From the NCBI RefSeq assembly GCF_030823375.1, contig NZ_JAUSXB010000001.1:62001-126000 (forward strand): 64,000 nucleotides of DNA. The letters are read 5' to 3'. Shown here one piece after another: positions 11,363 through 21,700 of the stretch. Made by a program: the position numbers and the translations under genes. Each line of letters starts with the position of its first letter. Positions within the stretch are counted from its first letter, which is position 1. The notes under the pieces were generated by a model. The model was not told the DNA's origin, ran no database searches, and worked only from the letters and a program-made list of their open reading frames with translations. The stretch is from Pseudarthrobacter siccitolerans. GTDB taxonomy: Bacteria; Actinomycetota; Actinomycetes; Actinomycetales; Micrococcaceae.

Positions 11363-12353
11363 TTCCCGCCGCCCCACCTACACGTCCCATGGGCGGCGGC
11401 CGGGGAACCCCGAGGCCTGGCCCGGACAGGCGGGCCCAGATGCCGGCGGCAGCCAGGACGTGATCTCGGCCTCGCGGTCCGCGCCGGAGCCCGCCCCGCA
11501 GCCGGCCCGAAAAGCCCGCAAAGCCACCTTCGCCGGACTGACAAAGGACGGACTGAAGAAAGATGGGCCAAAGAATGGCGGGCCCGCCAAGGAAAACCCG
11601 GGCGGGACCACGCAGGGGTCCGACAGTGCCGGGAAGGTCCTGGCCTTCCCCGAGCCCAAAGGGAAGCGCCAGAAGAGGAACATCCTGGCGGTGGCCCTCA
11701 CGCTGGTTGCCATCGTGGCCGGGCTCCTTGCCGTTGCGGTCTTTTCCCCTGCCTTGGCCGTACGAACCATCTCGGTGTCCGGAACGCACCTGCTGACACC
11801 TGCCCAGGTGGAGGCCGCGCTGGAACCGCTGCGCAACAGACCTCTGCCGCAGATCACCGACGAGGAGGTAGGGCGCCTCCTCGAGCCGCTGGTCCAGGTG
11901 AAGTCCGTGTCCGCAGAGGCACGTCCGCCGTCGGGCCTGGCGGTTGCCGTCCGGGAACGCGTGCCGGTGGCGCTGGTCAAACAGGGGGAGCAGTATCAGC
12001 TGGTTGACGTGGACGGCATCCAGCTGGCGTCAACAGCCGATCCCGCATCCGTCTCATTGCCAGTCATCGACGGCGGTGCCGGTACCATCGGTAAGGACCT
12101 CTTCCGGGCCACGGCCGAGGTGCTGGGCGCCTTGCCGCCGGATGTGCTGGCCAAGCTTTCCAATGCGTCGGCCCAGTCCGTGGATGCGGTGGAACTCAAG
12201 CTGGTTGACGGCCAGACCATCATCTGGGGCAACGCCGGCGAGAAGGAACTCAAGGCCAAAGTGCTGGCCGCCCTGCTCAAGGTTCCGATGGATCCGAAGA
12301 ACCCGGTCAAGGTGTACGACGTAAGTGTGCCCCGGCATCCGGTGACCCGCTGA
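11355..12353 (+). CDS. ftsQ: FtsQ, POTRA-domain division protein
   Basis: Bitopic divisome protein linking early and late division proteins. 332 aa from a GTG start overlapping the murC end by 8 bp. It has a basic, Pro/Lys-rich cytoplasmic region of about 110 residues, one membrane segment (LAVALTLVAIVAGLLAVAVF), then an extracytoplasmic POTRA domain beginning AVRTISVSGTHLLTP and the FtsQ beta domain with VAVRERVPVALV. The long N-terminal tail is typical of actinobacterial homologues. Confidence 0.93.
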   Translation: MASSRRPTYTSHGRRPGNPEAWPGQAGPDAGGSQDVISASRSAPEPAPQPARKARKATFAGLTKDGLKKDGPKNGGPAKENPGGTTQGSDSAGKVLAFPEPKGKRQKRNILAVALTLVAIVAGLLAVAVFSPALAVRTISVSGTHLLTPAQVEAALEPLRNRPLPQITDEEVGRLLEPLVQVKSVSAEARPPSGLAVAVRERVPVALVKQGEQYQLVDVDGIQLASTADPASVSLPVIDGGAGTIGKDLFRATAEVLGALPPDVLAKLSNASAQSVDAVELKLVDGQTIIWGNAGEKELKAKVLAALLKVPMDPKNPVKVYDVSVPRHPVTR

Positions 12354-12441
12354 CATGCTTTCTTTCCGGTATTAATCCGACACGCGGAGCCGGTTATTGA
12401 ATGTGTGAACCAGAGGAAATACCGTCACAGACATGAGTTAC

Positions 12442-12473
12442 TTGACATAACTATAACCTTCAACTCGAAGGTT
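12442..12473 (+). promoter_or_regulatory. ftsZ upstream element: TTGACA box and 19-bp inverted repeat
   Basis: TTGACA at 12442-12447 is followed by a perfect inverted repeat, AACCTTC (12455-12461), five-base spacer, GAAGGTT (12467-12473). The region is AT-rich against its neighbours and lies 65-96 bases before the ftsZ start. This suggests a dedicated ftsZ promoter, with the repeat as operator or start-site element. I cannot fix the -10: TAACCT (12454-12459) overlaps the repeat but is too close to TTGACA to be its partner. Confidence 0.5.
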
Positions 12474-12537
12474 AAGGTTGCAGGCATTAAGCTCTTCATC
12501 AGATTTAGCAATAAGACACGAACAAGGGACACGTAAC

Positions 12538-13776
12538 GTGGCAGCTCCGCAGAATTACTTGGCCGTCATCAAAGTCGTCGGCATCGGCGGCGGTGGCGTG
12601 AACGCAGTCAACCGCATGATCGAGGTCGGCCTCCGAGGTGTTGAATTCATCGCCATCAACACCGACGCCCAGGCCCTGCTGATGAGCGACGCCGACGTCA
12701 AGCTTGACGTGGGACGCGAACTGACCCGTGGCTTGGGGGCGGGTGCGAATCCCGAGGTGGGCAAGCAGGCTGCCGAAGACCACGCGGACGAGATCGAGGA
12801 AGTCCTGCGCGGCGCGGACATGGTGTTCGTCACCGCCGGTGAAGGCGGCGGAACCGGCACCGGCGGCGCTCCCGTGGTCGCCCGCATCGCACGTTCCCTT
12901 GGCGCCCTGACCATCGGTGTTGTCACGCGCCCGTTCACCTTTGAAGGCCGCCGCCGTGCCGGTTCCGCCGAAGCCGGCATCGACGCGCTACGCGACGAGG
13001 TGGACACCCTCATCGTGATCCCCAACGACCGCCTCCTGTCCATCAGCGACCGCAACGTCTCGGTACTGGATGCCTTCCGTTCCGCTGACCAGGTGCTGCT
13101 CTCCGGCGTCCAAGGCATTACGGACCTCATCACCACCCCCGGCCTGATCAACCTTGACTTCGCGGACGTCAAGTCGGTTATGCAGGGCGCCGGTTCCGCG
13201 CTGATGGGTATCGGCTCCGCCCGTGGCGAAGACCGTGCCGTCAAGGCCGCCGAGCTCGCCATTGCTTCGCCGCTGCTGGAAGCTTCCATTGATGGTGCGC
13301 ACGGCGTGCTGCTGTCCATCCAGGGTGGTTCAGACCTTGGCCTGTTCGAGATCAACGAAGCTGCGCGTCTGGTCCAGGAGGTGGCGCACCCGGAGGCCAA
13401 CATCATCTTCGGTGCCGTCATCGACGACGCCCTCGGCGACGAAGCCCGGGTGACCGTCATTGCCGCCGGGTTCGACGACGTCAAGGCCACCTCGCCCTCG
13501 ATGGACCAGTCCCAGCCCGCAGCGGCCCCGCAGCGCCCGGCGGCGCCCGCCAACGCTCCGGCGCCTGCCCAGGCACCGTCCGCAGGCAGCCACCAGGCCA
13601 GCGTCCAGCCCATCCACGCCGGCGTTGGCGCCGCAGGGCTCAGCAACTGGGGCCAGCAGCGGCCGTCTGCGGTCCCGGCCGACTCGGGCTTCGACGTCGA
13701 CCTCCCCTCCGTAGTGGAGCCGGACCTCACCGGCAGCCACTCGGATGACCTGGATGTCCCCGACTTCCTGAAGTAG
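12538..13776 (+). CDS. ftsZ: FtsZ, tubulin-like division GTPase
   Basis: GTP-dependent polymer forming the division ring. I choose GTG 12538 (412 aa), which has AAGGGA 8 nt upstream and gives the usual [20 protein letters not shown]-terminus; an in-frame TTG 60 bases upstream lacks support. The tubulin signature GGGTGTG is at residues 103-109, and the T7 loop region contains [11 protein letters not shown]. After an Ala/Pro/Gln-rich linker of about 100 residues the protein ends [10 protein letters not shown], the C-terminal peptide expected to bind SepF, since no ftsA is present. Confidence 0.97.
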   Translation: MAAPQNYLAVIKVVGIGGGGVNAVNRMIEVGLRGVEFIAINTDAQALLMSDADVKLDVGRELTRGLGAGANPEVGKQAAEDHADEIEEVLRGADMVFVTAGEGGGTGTGGAPVVARIARSLGALTIGVVTRPFTFEGRRRAGSAEAGIDALRDEVDTLIVIPNDRLLSISDRNVSVLDAFRSADQVLLSGVQGITDLITTPGLINLDFADVKSVMQGAGSALMGIGSARGEDRAVKAAELAIASPLLEASIDGAHGVLLSIQGGSDLGLFEINEAARLVQEVAHPEANIIFGAVIDDALGDEARVTVIAAGFDDVKATSPSMDQSQPAAAPQRPAAPANAPAPAQAPSAGSHQASVQPIHAGVGAAGLSNWGQQRPSAVPADSGFDVDLPSVVEPDLTGSHSDDLDVPDFLK

Positions 13777-13784
13777 GCTCCGGC

Positions 13785-14474
13785 TTGTTCCACTGGCGCG
13801 CCCGCATCCAGCCTGGCATATCTGTCGCCTTCACTGACGTGGAGGCCGGAAACCTGGCCCTGCACGTGGGTGACGATCCCGACGAGGTAGGCCGGCGCCG
13901 CGCGGACCTGGAACGGGCCATTGGCGTCGCGCCGCAGGGCCTGCGGTTCATGAACCAGGTGCACGGCAACGCCGTGGCGGTCATGGGCCAGGACAGCCGG
14001 GCTCCCGAGGCCGACGCCATGGTCTCCCGCGGCGTCCCGCTTGCCGTGATGGTGGCGGACTGCATCCCCGTGGTGCTCGCCGGCGAGTCGCCGGACGGGC
14101 CTGTTCTGGCGGCCGTGCATGCGGGCCGTCCCGGCATTGCCAACGGGGTTATTCCGGCCGCCGTGGACAGCATGAAGGCCCTCGGCGCCGGCGGCATCCG
14201 CGCGTGGCTGGGTCCTTCCATCTGCGGCAGCTGTTACGAGGTACCTGCCGGGCTGCAGGCCGAGGTGGCCGCCGCCGTTCCGGCGTCACGAACCACCACC
14301 TCGTGGGGCACCCCCGGGCTGGACCTCCCGGCCGGCGCCCGCAGCCAACTGGCAGAGGCAGGTGTCACCGTGGAATACAGCGGGCCCTGCACCCTGGAAA
14401 CGCCATCCCTCTTTTCGTACCGGCGCAACAGCGACACCGGGCGCTTCGCCGGCCTGGTGTGGTGCCATGACTGA
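13785..14474 (+). CDS. pgeF: PgeF/YfiH family protein (peptidoglycan editing factor, multicopper oxidase-like fold)
   Basis: 229 aa from a TTG start 8 bp after the ftsZ stop. Members of this DUF152/YfiH family remove wrongly incorporated residues from peptidoglycan precursors or act as purine nucleosidases or phenol oxidases. Family landmarks are FMNQVHGNAV, MVADCIPVVL, AVHAGRPG and SICGSCYEV, which supply the conserved His and Cys metal ligands. Family members usually read VHAGWRG; here Trp is lost (VHAGRPG). It overlaps the next gene by 8 bp and sits in the position usual for actinobacteria. Confidence 0.88.
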   Translation: MFHWRARIQPGISVAFTDVEAGNLALHVGDDPDEVGRRRADLERAIGVAPQGLRFMNQVHGNAVAVMGQDSRAPEADAMVSRGVPLAVMVADCIPVVLAGESPDGPVLAAVHAGRPGIANGVIPAAVDSMKALGAGGIRAWLGPSICGSCYEVPAGLQAEVAAAVPASRTTTSWGTPGLDLPAGARSQLAEAGVTVEYSGPCTLETPSLFSYRRNSDTGRFAGLVWCHD

Positions 14475-15204
14475 GGCCGCCCCCGGCGGTGACGCGCGCT
14501 CCCTGGAACTGGCACAACGGCTGGCCGCCGTCCGGCAGCGCATCGCCACGGCGGCAGGCGCGGCAGGCCGCGAAGGAAACCTGCCCACCCTGATAGTGGT
14601 GACCAAGTTCCACCCCGCAGAGGACATCAAACGGCTCGCAACGCTGGGTGTCACCGATGTCGGGGAGAACCGCGACCAGGAGGCATCAGCGAAGGCACTC
14701 GAGCTGGCGGACTGTGGCCTGACCTGGCACTTTGTGGGCCAGCTGCAAAGCAAAAAGGCCAAATCCGTACTCCGGTACGCCGCCGCCGTGCACTCCGTTG
14801 ACCGGCCCCAGCTCGTGGACGCGCTGGCCAAAGCCGCGCAGGCCGAGCGAGACAACACTGGGCGGGCGCCGCTGGACTGCTTCATCCAGGTCAGCCTGGA
14901 GGACGACGCCGGAGCGCACCGCGGCGGCGTGGTCCCCGAAGAAGTGCTGCCCCTTGCTGAACGGATAGCAACCTCGGCCGGCCTGGAGCTGGCAGGGGTG
15001 ATGGCAGTGGCCCCACTGGGCGCCCCGCCGGAAGCCGCTTTTGAAAAACTCGCCCGGGTCTCGGCCGGGCTGGTGGCGGAGCATCCTGGCGCCATGGCGA
15101 TTTCCGCCGGAATGAGCCAGGACCTGGAAGCGGCCGTCGCGTTCGGAGCGACACACCTGCGAATCGGCTCCGATATTCTCGGATCGCGTCCCGCCGTGGG
15201 GTAG
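14467..15204 (+). CDS. YggS/PLPBP family pyridoxal-phosphate homeostasis protein
   Basis: Single-domain PLP-binding TIM-barrel protein involved in vitamin B6 and amino acid balance. ATG 14467 gives 245 aa and an 8-bp overlap with pgeF. The expected PLP lysine lies in LIVVTKFHP. Other family motifs are DVGENRDQEA (usually GENYVQE), WHFVGQLQSKK, HSVDRP, and GMSQDLEAAVAFGATHLRIGSDILG at the phosphate-binding end. The position between pgeF and sepF is conserved in Gram-positives. Confidence 0.92.
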   Translation: MTEAAPGGDARSLELAQRLAAVRQRIATAAGAAGREGNLPTLIVVTKFHPAEDIKRLATLGVTDVGENRDQEASAKALELADCGLTWHFVGQLQSKKAKSVLRYAAAVHSVDRPQLVDALAKAAQAERDNTGRAPLDCFIQVSLEDDAGAHRGGVVPEEVLPLAERIATSAGLELAGVMAVAPLGAPPEAAFEKLARVSAGLVAEHPGAMAISAGMSQDLEAAVAFGATHLRIGSDILGSRPAVG

Positions 15205-15294
15205 CGTCGGTGCTATTGGAAGTGATGGGCGGGGGACTCCAGTGCTGTCAAGTCATTGGGCGGCCCGCTTAACGGACACGATTAGGAGTCGACC

Positions 15295-15825
15295 ATGGCC
15301 GGCGCTCTGCGCAAGACAATGATCTATCTTGGGCTCGCCGACGGCGATGAACACTACGAGTCCGAGCAACAGACCGCACGTAAGGATGAGGACGAAACGA
15401 TGGAAGCTGACCGCGAGGAGCGCCGTGCCCCTGCACCCGTCCGCGAGGTCAGCCGTGAATCGTCCTACACCCCCGAAGAGGAATACCGCGCTCCAGTGAC
15501 CCCCATCAAGCGCGCGGCCTCGAGCCGCGAGGAGGCCACCGGTCTCCGCCAGATCACCACTATCCACCCGCGTTCGTACAACGATGCCAAACTCATCGGC
15601 GAGAGCTTCCGTGACGGCATCCCCGTCATCATGAACGTTACGGACATGGGTGAGGCCGACGCCAAACGCCTGGTTGATTTCTCTGCCGGCTTGGTTTTTG
15701 GCCTCCGCGGCAGCATTGAGCGGGTGACCAACAAGGTTTTCCTGCTCTCGCCGTCATACGTGGAGGTCATCGGCGATGACAAAAAGGCCAGTGAAACCCA
15801 AGCCAGCTTCTTCAACCAAAGCTGA
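15295..15825 (+). CDS. sepF: SepF, FtsZ membrane anchor and assembly protein
   Basis: Tethers FtsZ filaments to the membrane in bacteria without FtsA. 176 aa, ATG preceded by AGGAG. The N-terminal amphipathic stretch [14 protein letters not shown] is followed by an acidic, charged linker of about 70 residues and the SepF domain ([17 protein letters not shown] ... [19 protein letters not shown] ... [11 protein letters not shown]). A strong hairpin follows the gene. Confidence 0.95.
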   Translation: MAGALRKTMIYLGLADGDEHYESEQQTARKDEDETMEADREERRAPAPVREVSRESSYTPEEEYRAPVTPIKRAASSREEATGLRQITTIHPRSYNDAKLIGESFRDGIPVIMNVTDMGEADAKRLVDFSAGLVFGLRGSIERVTNKVFLLSPSYVEVIGDDKKASETQASFFNQS

Positions 15826-15839
15826 GCAGCAGGCTGAAG

Positions 15840-15875
15840 CAGATGCCAGGCAGGGACACACCTGCCTGGCATCTG
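15840..15875 (+). terminator. Hairpin after sepF
   Basis: Perfect 15-bp inverted repeat (15840-15854 with 15861-15875) around a six-base loop, 15 bases after the sepF stop. There is no U-run behind it, so it could be a terminator or an mRNA-stabilising 3' end. Confidence 0.6.
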
Positions 15876-15948
15876 TGCTGAAATAGACAAGACACATCGC
15901 AAGGGACGCCGCGGTATCCACAAGGGACATGGAGATATGAAGTAAGTC

Positions 15949-16236
15949 ATGGGAATTGTTTTCGGGCTTGTCTATCTCGCGCTTTTGTTGTTCTTTGTCG
16001 CACTGATAATTCGCCTGGTCTTCGACTGGGTCCAGATGTTTGCCCGGGAATGGCGCCCCCGCGGCGCAGCCCTGGTGGTGGCGCACACCGTGTACTCCAT
16101 CACGGATCCGCCGCTGAACGGACTGCGGCGGCTGATCCCGCCGCTGCGCCTTGGCGGCATTTCCCTGGATCTGGGCTTCCTGGTCCTGTTCATTGGCGTG
16201 AGCATCGCCATGGGGATCACCAGGGGCCTCGCCTGA
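15949..16236 (+). CDS. YggT family membrane protein
   Basis: Small integral membrane protein of 95 aa. Two hydrophobic segments (about residues 3-22 and 72-92) flank a loop with YSITDPPLNGLRRLIPP, the family signature (TDP-PLNP-R--IPP). YggT proteins sit between sepF and divIVA in many Gram-positives and have been linked to division or osmotic tolerance; the biochemical role is unknown. Confidence 0.9.
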   Translation: MGIVFGLVYLALLLFFVALIIRLVFDWVQMFAREWRPRGAALVVAHTVYSITDPPLNGLRRLIPPLRLGGISLDLGFLVLFIGVSIAMGITRGLA

Positions 16237-16413
16237 TTTATCCGCTAGACCAGCAGTGCAGGGATGGGACCCGCCGGGAACCACGAATGTCATGCGAAGA
16301 AAAACTCGTGTTTGACACCGCAGTGTTGAATTAGAGGAACAAGACCAAATTTAGGTACCGTAGTTTTGACGGCCGGAAGGCCTACTGACTAACCAGACCA
16401 GTGAGGTGACCAG

Positions 16414-17103
16414 ATGGCTTTGACGCCAGAAGACGTTGTCAACAAGCGCTTTCAGCCGACCAAGTTCCGCGAAGGCTACGACCAGGACGAGGTTGATGAC
16501 TTCCTGGACGAGATCGTCGTCGAGCTCCGCCGCCTGAACCAGGAAAACGACGAACTTCGCAAGAAGCTCGCCGAAGCCGGTTCCAGCGTTCCGGCAAGCA
16601 CCGTTGCCGCGCCCGTAGTTGAAAAGGTCCCCGCGCCCGTCAAGTCCGACAAAGACGAAGCCCGCGAGAAGGCCGAAGCGGAAGCCAAGGCGGCCGAAGA
16701 GCGCAAGAAGAAGGACGCCCAGCAGGCTGCCCCGGCAGCTGCCGCTCCGGCTGCTGCCGCGCCTGCCGCCGCTACCGCTTCAGCCGAGTCGGCTGCCGGC
16801 CTGCTCGCCATGGCCCAGCAGATGCACGACCGGCACGTCGCTGACGGACAGGCACAGAAGGACAAGATCATCGCCGAGGCGCAGATCGAAGCCAGCAGCC
16901 TGGTCAACGACGCTCAGGAGAAGTCCCGCAAGATCCTTGGTGCCCTCGAGCAGCAGCGTTCGGTGCTCGAGCGCAAGGTGGAGCAGCTGCGTGGCTTCGA
17001 GCGTGACTACCGTTCACGCCTGAAGGCTTACATCGAAGGCCAGCTGCGCGACCTTGATGCCCGCGGTTCAGTGGCTACGCCGGAAGTCAGCGAAGCCAAC
17101 TAG
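16414..17103 (+). CDS. divIVA: DivIVA / Wag31 polar growth and septum protein
   Basis: Coiled-coil scaffold that marks curved membrane and directs polar or septal wall growth. 229 aa. The N-terminal DivIVA domain (MALTPEDVVNKRFQPTKFRE then GYDQDEVDDFLDEI) contains the membrane-binding loop. An Ala/Lys/Glu-rich insert of about 80 residues containing long alanine runs separates it from a C-terminal coiled coil (about residues 130-215). Start preceded by GTGAGGTGACC. Ends the dcw cluster and is followed by a terminator. Confidence 0.95.
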   Translation: MALTPEDVVNKRFQPTKFREGYDQDEVDDFLDEIVVELRRLNQENDELRKKLAEAGSSVPASTVAAPVVEKVPAPVKSDKDEAREKAEAEAKAAEERKKKDAQQAAPAAAAPAAAAPAAATASAESAAGLLAMAQQMHDRHVADGQAQKDKIIAEAQIEASSLVNDAQEKSRKILGALEQQRSVLERKVEQLRGFERDYRSRLKAYIEGQLRDLDARGSVATPEVSEAN

Positions 17104-17126
17104 CCTGTCAAGCACGTATTCTGAAA

Positions 17127-17161
17127 GCCGGTGGCTGAGGATTCCTCGGCCACCGGCTTTT
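17127..17161 (+). terminator. Terminator after divIVA
   Basis: Inverted repeat with 14-bp arms (one mismatch) at 17127-17140 and 17144-17157, followed by TTTT, 24 bases after the divIVA stop. Marks the end of the dcw transcript. Confidence 0.8.
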
Positions 17162-17194
17162 GGCATTGACACCGGTTTTACGAATGAAAGCACC

Positions 17195-17767
17195 ATGACT
17201 GACGAACTTGCCGCCGACGCCGCACGCCCTGTCCCGCCCTCGCCGCGCCCCCGCCGCGCCGTGCTGCTGTCCCTCTTTGCCGGGTTCGCAGTCTTCGCCT
17301 ACGTCCTCGACCAGCTGACCAAGGTCTGGGTCACATCCAGCATGGTGGAAGGGGAGCGGATCCCCGTACTGCCGCCTGTACTGCACTGGTACTTCATCCG
17401 GAACTCGGGAGCGGCGTTCTCTATCGGGGAAAACGTCACGTGGGTGTTCTCCATCATCATGGCCGCCGTGGCCGTCGCCATCCTGTTCCAGGTCCGGAAA
17501 CTCGGCTCGCTCTGGTGGGCCCTGGCGCTGGGCCTGCTGCTGGGCGGTGCGCTGGGCAACCTGACGGACCGGCTCTTTAGGGAACCGTCCTTTGGCATGG
17601 GCCACGTGGTGGACTTCATCCAACTGCCCAACTTCGCGATCTTCAACATCGCCGACTCGGCCGTAGTGTCCGCCGTCGCGATCATCTGCATCCTGACGCT
17701 GCGGGGCATTTCCATGGACGGAACCCGGCTGACGGCGGCGCGCAAGGAAAAGCCCGGCGATGCTTGA
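17195..17767 (+). CDS. lspA: LspA, prolipoprotein signal peptidase II
   Basis: Membrane aspartyl protease that cleaves lipoprotein signal peptides before the lipidated Cys. ATG 17195 gives 190 aa with a short Pro/Arg-rich cytoplasmic lead and four membrane segments. Catalytic aspartates are visible in GNLTDRLF (D125) and FNIADSAV (D154); RNSGAAFS and VVDFIQLP are also family motifs. Overlaps the next gene by 8 bp. Confidence 0.95.
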   Translation: MTDELAADAARPVPPSPRPRRAVLLSLFAGFAVFAYVLDQLTKVWVTSSMVEGERIPVLPPVLHWYFIRNSGAAFSIGENVTWVFSIIMAAVAVAILFQVRKLGSLWWALALGLLLGGALGNLTDRLFREPSFGMGHVVDFIQLPNFAIFNIADSAVVSAVAIICILTLRGISMDGTRLTAARKEKPGDA

Positions 17768-18686
17768 GCGCCTCGTCGTCGCCGAACAGTTTGCCGGGTC
17801 CCGTGCCGATGCGGGCATCGCCGGGCTCCTGGGGATATCGCGTTCCCTGGCGGCAACCCTGATTGCCGAGGGCCATGTCCTCAGCAAAGGAAAAGCATTG
17901 GGCAAGTCGGCCAGGCTGGTGGCCGGAGATGTCCTCCAGGTGAGCCTGCCGGAACGGCGTGACCCCCTGGAAGTGGTGGAGGAAGTTGTGGAAGGCCTGA
18001 AGATCCTGTTGGACGATGACGATTTCGTCGTCGTCGATAAACCCGTGGGTGTGGCCGCGCACCCCTCCCCGGGATGGGTGGGGCCCACTGTTGTGGGCGG
18101 CCTCGCCGGGGCCGGCTACCGCATTTCCACCTCAGGTTCCCCCGAGCGCGCCGGCATTGTCCACCGGCTCGACGTCGGCACCTCAGGGGCGATGGTCGTG
18201 GCCAAGTCCGAACGCGCTTACACCGCCCTCAAACGCGCTTTCAAGGAGCGCACCGTGGACAAGGTCTACCACGCAGTGGTGCAGGGCCTGCCCGACCCCC
18301 TGGTGGGCACCATCGACGCACCCATCGGCCGGCACCCCGGCCATGACTGGCGGTTCGCCGTCATCGAGGACGGCCGGCCGTCCGTCACGCACTATGAAGT
18401 GGTGGAAGCCTTCGGCAAGGCAAGCCTGGTGGAAGTACACCTGGAGACTGGACGCACCCATCAGATCAGGGTGCATTTCTCCGCGCTGCGCCACCCCTGC
18501 GCCGGCGACCTCACCTATGGGGCCGATCCCCGGCTCGCCGCCACCCTGGGCCTGACCCGCCAGTGGCTGCACGCCCGTGAACTCGGCTTTGAGCACCCGG
18601 TCACGGGGGAGCCCGTGCGTGTTGTCAGCGACTACCCGCAGGACCTTGCGTTTGCCCTGGAAGTGCTGGAGTCAGGGCGGGCCTGA
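17760..18686 (+). CDS. rluD: RluD-type 23S rRNA pseudouridine synthase
   Basis: RluA/RluD family enzyme converting uridine to pseudouridine in structured RNA. 308 aa. An S4 RNA-binding domain (about residues 15-75) precedes the catalytic domain, with the active-site Asp in HRLDVGTSG (D138) and the late motif [14 protein letters not shown] inside the lspA end, a common actinobacterial pair. The exact rRNA target cannot be read from sequence. Confidence 0.92.
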   Translation: MLERLVVAEQFAGSRADAGIAGLLGISRSLAATLIAEGHVLSKGKALGKSARLVAGDVLQVSLPERRDPLEVVEEVVEGLKILLDDDDFVVVDKPVGVAAHPSPGWVGPTVVGGLAGAGYRISTSGSPERAGIVHRLDVGTSGAMVVAKSERAYTALKRAFKERTVDKVYHAVVQGLPDPLVGTIDAPIGRHPGHDWRFAVIEDGRPSVTHYEVVEAFGKASLVEVHLETGRTHQIRVHFSALRHPCAGDLTYGADPRLAATLGLTRQWLHARELGFEHPVTGEPVRVVSDYPQDLAFALEVLESGRA

Positions 18687-18709
18687 CCGGCCCCCGCCGG
18701 GCCAGCGAT

Positions 18710-18721
18710 TAGAATAGTCCG
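18710..18721 (+). promoter_or_regulatory. dnaE -10 box, predicted leaderless start
   Basis: TAGAAT (18710-18715) ends 6 nt before the GTG start of dnaE, with no Shine-Dalgarno sequence. Transcription would begin at or next to the start codon. Confidence 0.6.
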
Positions 18722-21700
18722 GTGACTTCCAGCAACGACTCGTTTGTCCATCTCCACAACCACACCGAGTATTCGATGCTGGACGGCGCTGCCAGGCTTG
18801 GCGAACTGTTCGACGAAACCGAGCGGCTGGGGATGCCCGCCCTCGCCACCACCGACCACGGCTATCTCTTCGGTGCCTTCGACTTCTGGAAGAAGGCCAC
18901 CGACAAGGGAATCAAGCCGATCATCGGCGTCGAAGCCTATGTGACTCCCGGAACGGCCCGCGGCGATAAAAGCAGGGTCCGCTGGGGTGAGGAGCACCAG
19001 CGCAAGGACGACATCTCCGGTGGTGGTTCCTATACCCACATGACGCTGCTCAGCTACAACAACGCGGGCATGCGGAACCTTTTCCGGGCGTCCTCCATCG
19101 CATCCCTGGACGCGGTGTTCGGCAAATGGCCGCGGCTGGACCGGGAGCTTCTGAACACCTACTCCGAGGGGCTCATCGCCACCACAGGGTGCCCGTCCGG
19201 GGAGATCCAGACCCGTCTGCGGCTGGGCCAGTACCGCGAGGCGCTGGAGGCCGCCTCCGAGTTCCGCGACATTTTCGGAGCCGAGAACTACTTCTGCGAA
19301 CTGATGGACCACGGGCTGGACATCGAACGCCGCGTCACCGGGGACCTGATCCGGCTCGCCAAGGAGCTGAACCTTCCCCTCGTTGCCACCAACGACCTCC
19401 ATTACACGCACGAGCACGACGCCAAGGCCCACGAGGCACTGCTGGCCATCCAGTCCGGCTCAACCCTCCTGGAACCCACGTACGACAACGGCGGTTCCCG
19501 CTTCGCCTTCTCCGGCAGCGGCTACTACCTGAAGTCGCCGCAGGAGATGCGGGAGCTGTTCCGGGACCACCCCGACGCCTGCGACAACACGCTGCTGATC
19601 GCGGAGCGTTGCGAGGTCTCCTTCAACACCGGCGCCAACTACATGCCCCGGTTCCCCTGCCCTCCGGGGGAGGACGAGACGTCCTGGCTGGTCAAGGAAG
19701 TGGCCACGGGACTCGACTACCGCTACCCCGGCGGCGTCCCGGACGAGGTCCGGGCGCAGGCGGACTACGAGCTCGGTGTCATCACCTCCATGGGTTTCCC
19801 CGGCTACTTCCTGGTGGTGGCGGACTTCATCAACTGGGCCAAGAACAACGGCATCCGGGTCGGTCCCGGCCGTGGTTCGGGTGCCGGCTCCATGGTGGCC
19901 TACGCGATGCGCATCACCGACCTGGACCCGCTGCGGCACGGACTCATCTTCGAACGGTTCCTGAACCCGGACCGTGTTTCCATGCCCGACTTCGACGTGG
20001 ACTTCGATGACCGGCGCCGCTCCGAAGTGATCGACTACGTGACCCGCAAGTACGGTGACGAGCGCGTAGCCATGATCGTCACCTATGGCACCATTAAGAC
20101 CAAGCAGGCGCTGAAGGATTCTTCGCGTGTGCTTGGCTACCCGTTCAGCATGGGTGAAACGCTCACCAAGGCACTTCCCCCGGCCGTGATGGCCAAGGAC
20201 ATCCCGCTGGCGGACATCCAGAACCCGGAGGCCAAGCGTTACGGCGAGGCCGGCGACTTCCGCCAACTGATCAGTACCGATCCGGAAGCTGCCAAGGTCT
20301 TCGAAACCGCGCTGGGCATCGAGGGGCTGAAGCGCCAGTGGGGCGTGCACGCGGCCGGCGTGATTATGTCCTCGGATCCCATCATCGACGTCATCCCCAT
20401 CATGCGCCGGATCCAGGACGGCCAGGTGATCACGCAATTCGATTACCCCACCTGTGAAGGCCTTGGCCTGATCAAGATGGACTTCCTGGGCCTGCGGAAC
20501 CTGACGATCATTTCCGACGCCCTGGAAAACATTAAGATGAACCGCGGCGTGGACCTGGACCTTGAGGCCTTGGAACTCGACGACGCGCCGTCCTACGAAC
20601 TGCTGGCCCGCGGCGACACCCTGGGCGTCTTCCAGCTCGACGGCGGCCCCATGCGGTCCCTGCTCAAACTGATGAAGCCGGACAACTTCGAAGACATCTC
20701 GGCTGTCCTGGCGCTGTACCGGCCAGGCCCCATGGGCGCCAACGCGCACACCGACTACGCGCTGCGGAAAAACGGGATCCAGGAAGTCATCCCCATCCAC
20801 CCCGAACTCAAGGAACCGCTGGCGGAAATCCTCGGCGGAACCTACGGCCTGATTGTGTACCAGGAACAGGTTATGGCCGTGGCGCAGAAGCTGGCCGGCT
20901 ACTCGCTGGGCCAGGCAGACATCCTCCGCCGCGCCATGGGCAAAAAGAAGAAATCCGAACTGGACAAGCAGTTCGCCGGCTTCTCCCAGGGCATGCAGGA
21001 CAACGGCTACTCCATGGAGGCCGTAAAAACCCTGTGGGACATCCTGCTGCCCTTCTCCGACTACGCCTTCAACAAAGCCCACTCGGCTGCCTACGGCGTG
21101 ATCTCCTACTGGACCGCCTATCTCAAGGCGCACTATGCCCCCGAGTACATGGCCGCGCTGCTCACCTCCGTGGGTGACGACAAGGACAAGTCCGCCATCT
21201 ACCTGAACGAATGCCGGCGCATGGGCATCACCGTGCTCCCGCCGGACGTCAATGAGTCCGCCCTGAACTTCACTCCGGTGGGCAACGACATCCGCTTCGG
21301 CATGGGCGCGATCCGCAACGTCGGCGTCAACGTGGTGGAGGCCATGGTGGCCGCGCGCGAGAGCGAGGGCGCGTTTACGTCCTTCAAGGACTACCTGATG
21401 AAGGTCCCGGCCGTGGTCTGCAACAAGCGGACCATCGAGTCACTGATCAAGTCGGGCGCCTTCGACTCGCTGGGCCACCACCGCCGCGCCCTGGCGATGA
21501 TCCACGAAGAAGCCATCGACTCGGTCATCACGCTCAAGCGGAACGAAGCGATCGGGCAGTTCGACCTCTTTGCCGGCTTCGAGGAAGCCGAATCGGAGTC
21601 GTCGCTGAGCATCGACATCCCCGACCTGCCGGAATGGGAGAAGAAGGACAAACTCTCCTTCGAGCGGGACATGCTGGGCCTGTACGTCTCGGACCACCCC

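Noticed and set aside
12555..14120. Minus-strand open frame (521 codons) across ftsZ and pgeF
   Set aside because: Spans two well-supported genes on the other strand and has no recognisable domain.
16312..16361. divIVA promoter from TTGACA (16312-16317)
   Set aside because: No -10 hexamer at 16-19 bp spacing; TACCGT at 16356 is too far, so I did not annotate a promoter.
19460..21133. Long antisense open frame (557 codons) inside dnaE
   Set aside because: Same artefact; the sense strand encodes a complete DnaE with catalytic residues.
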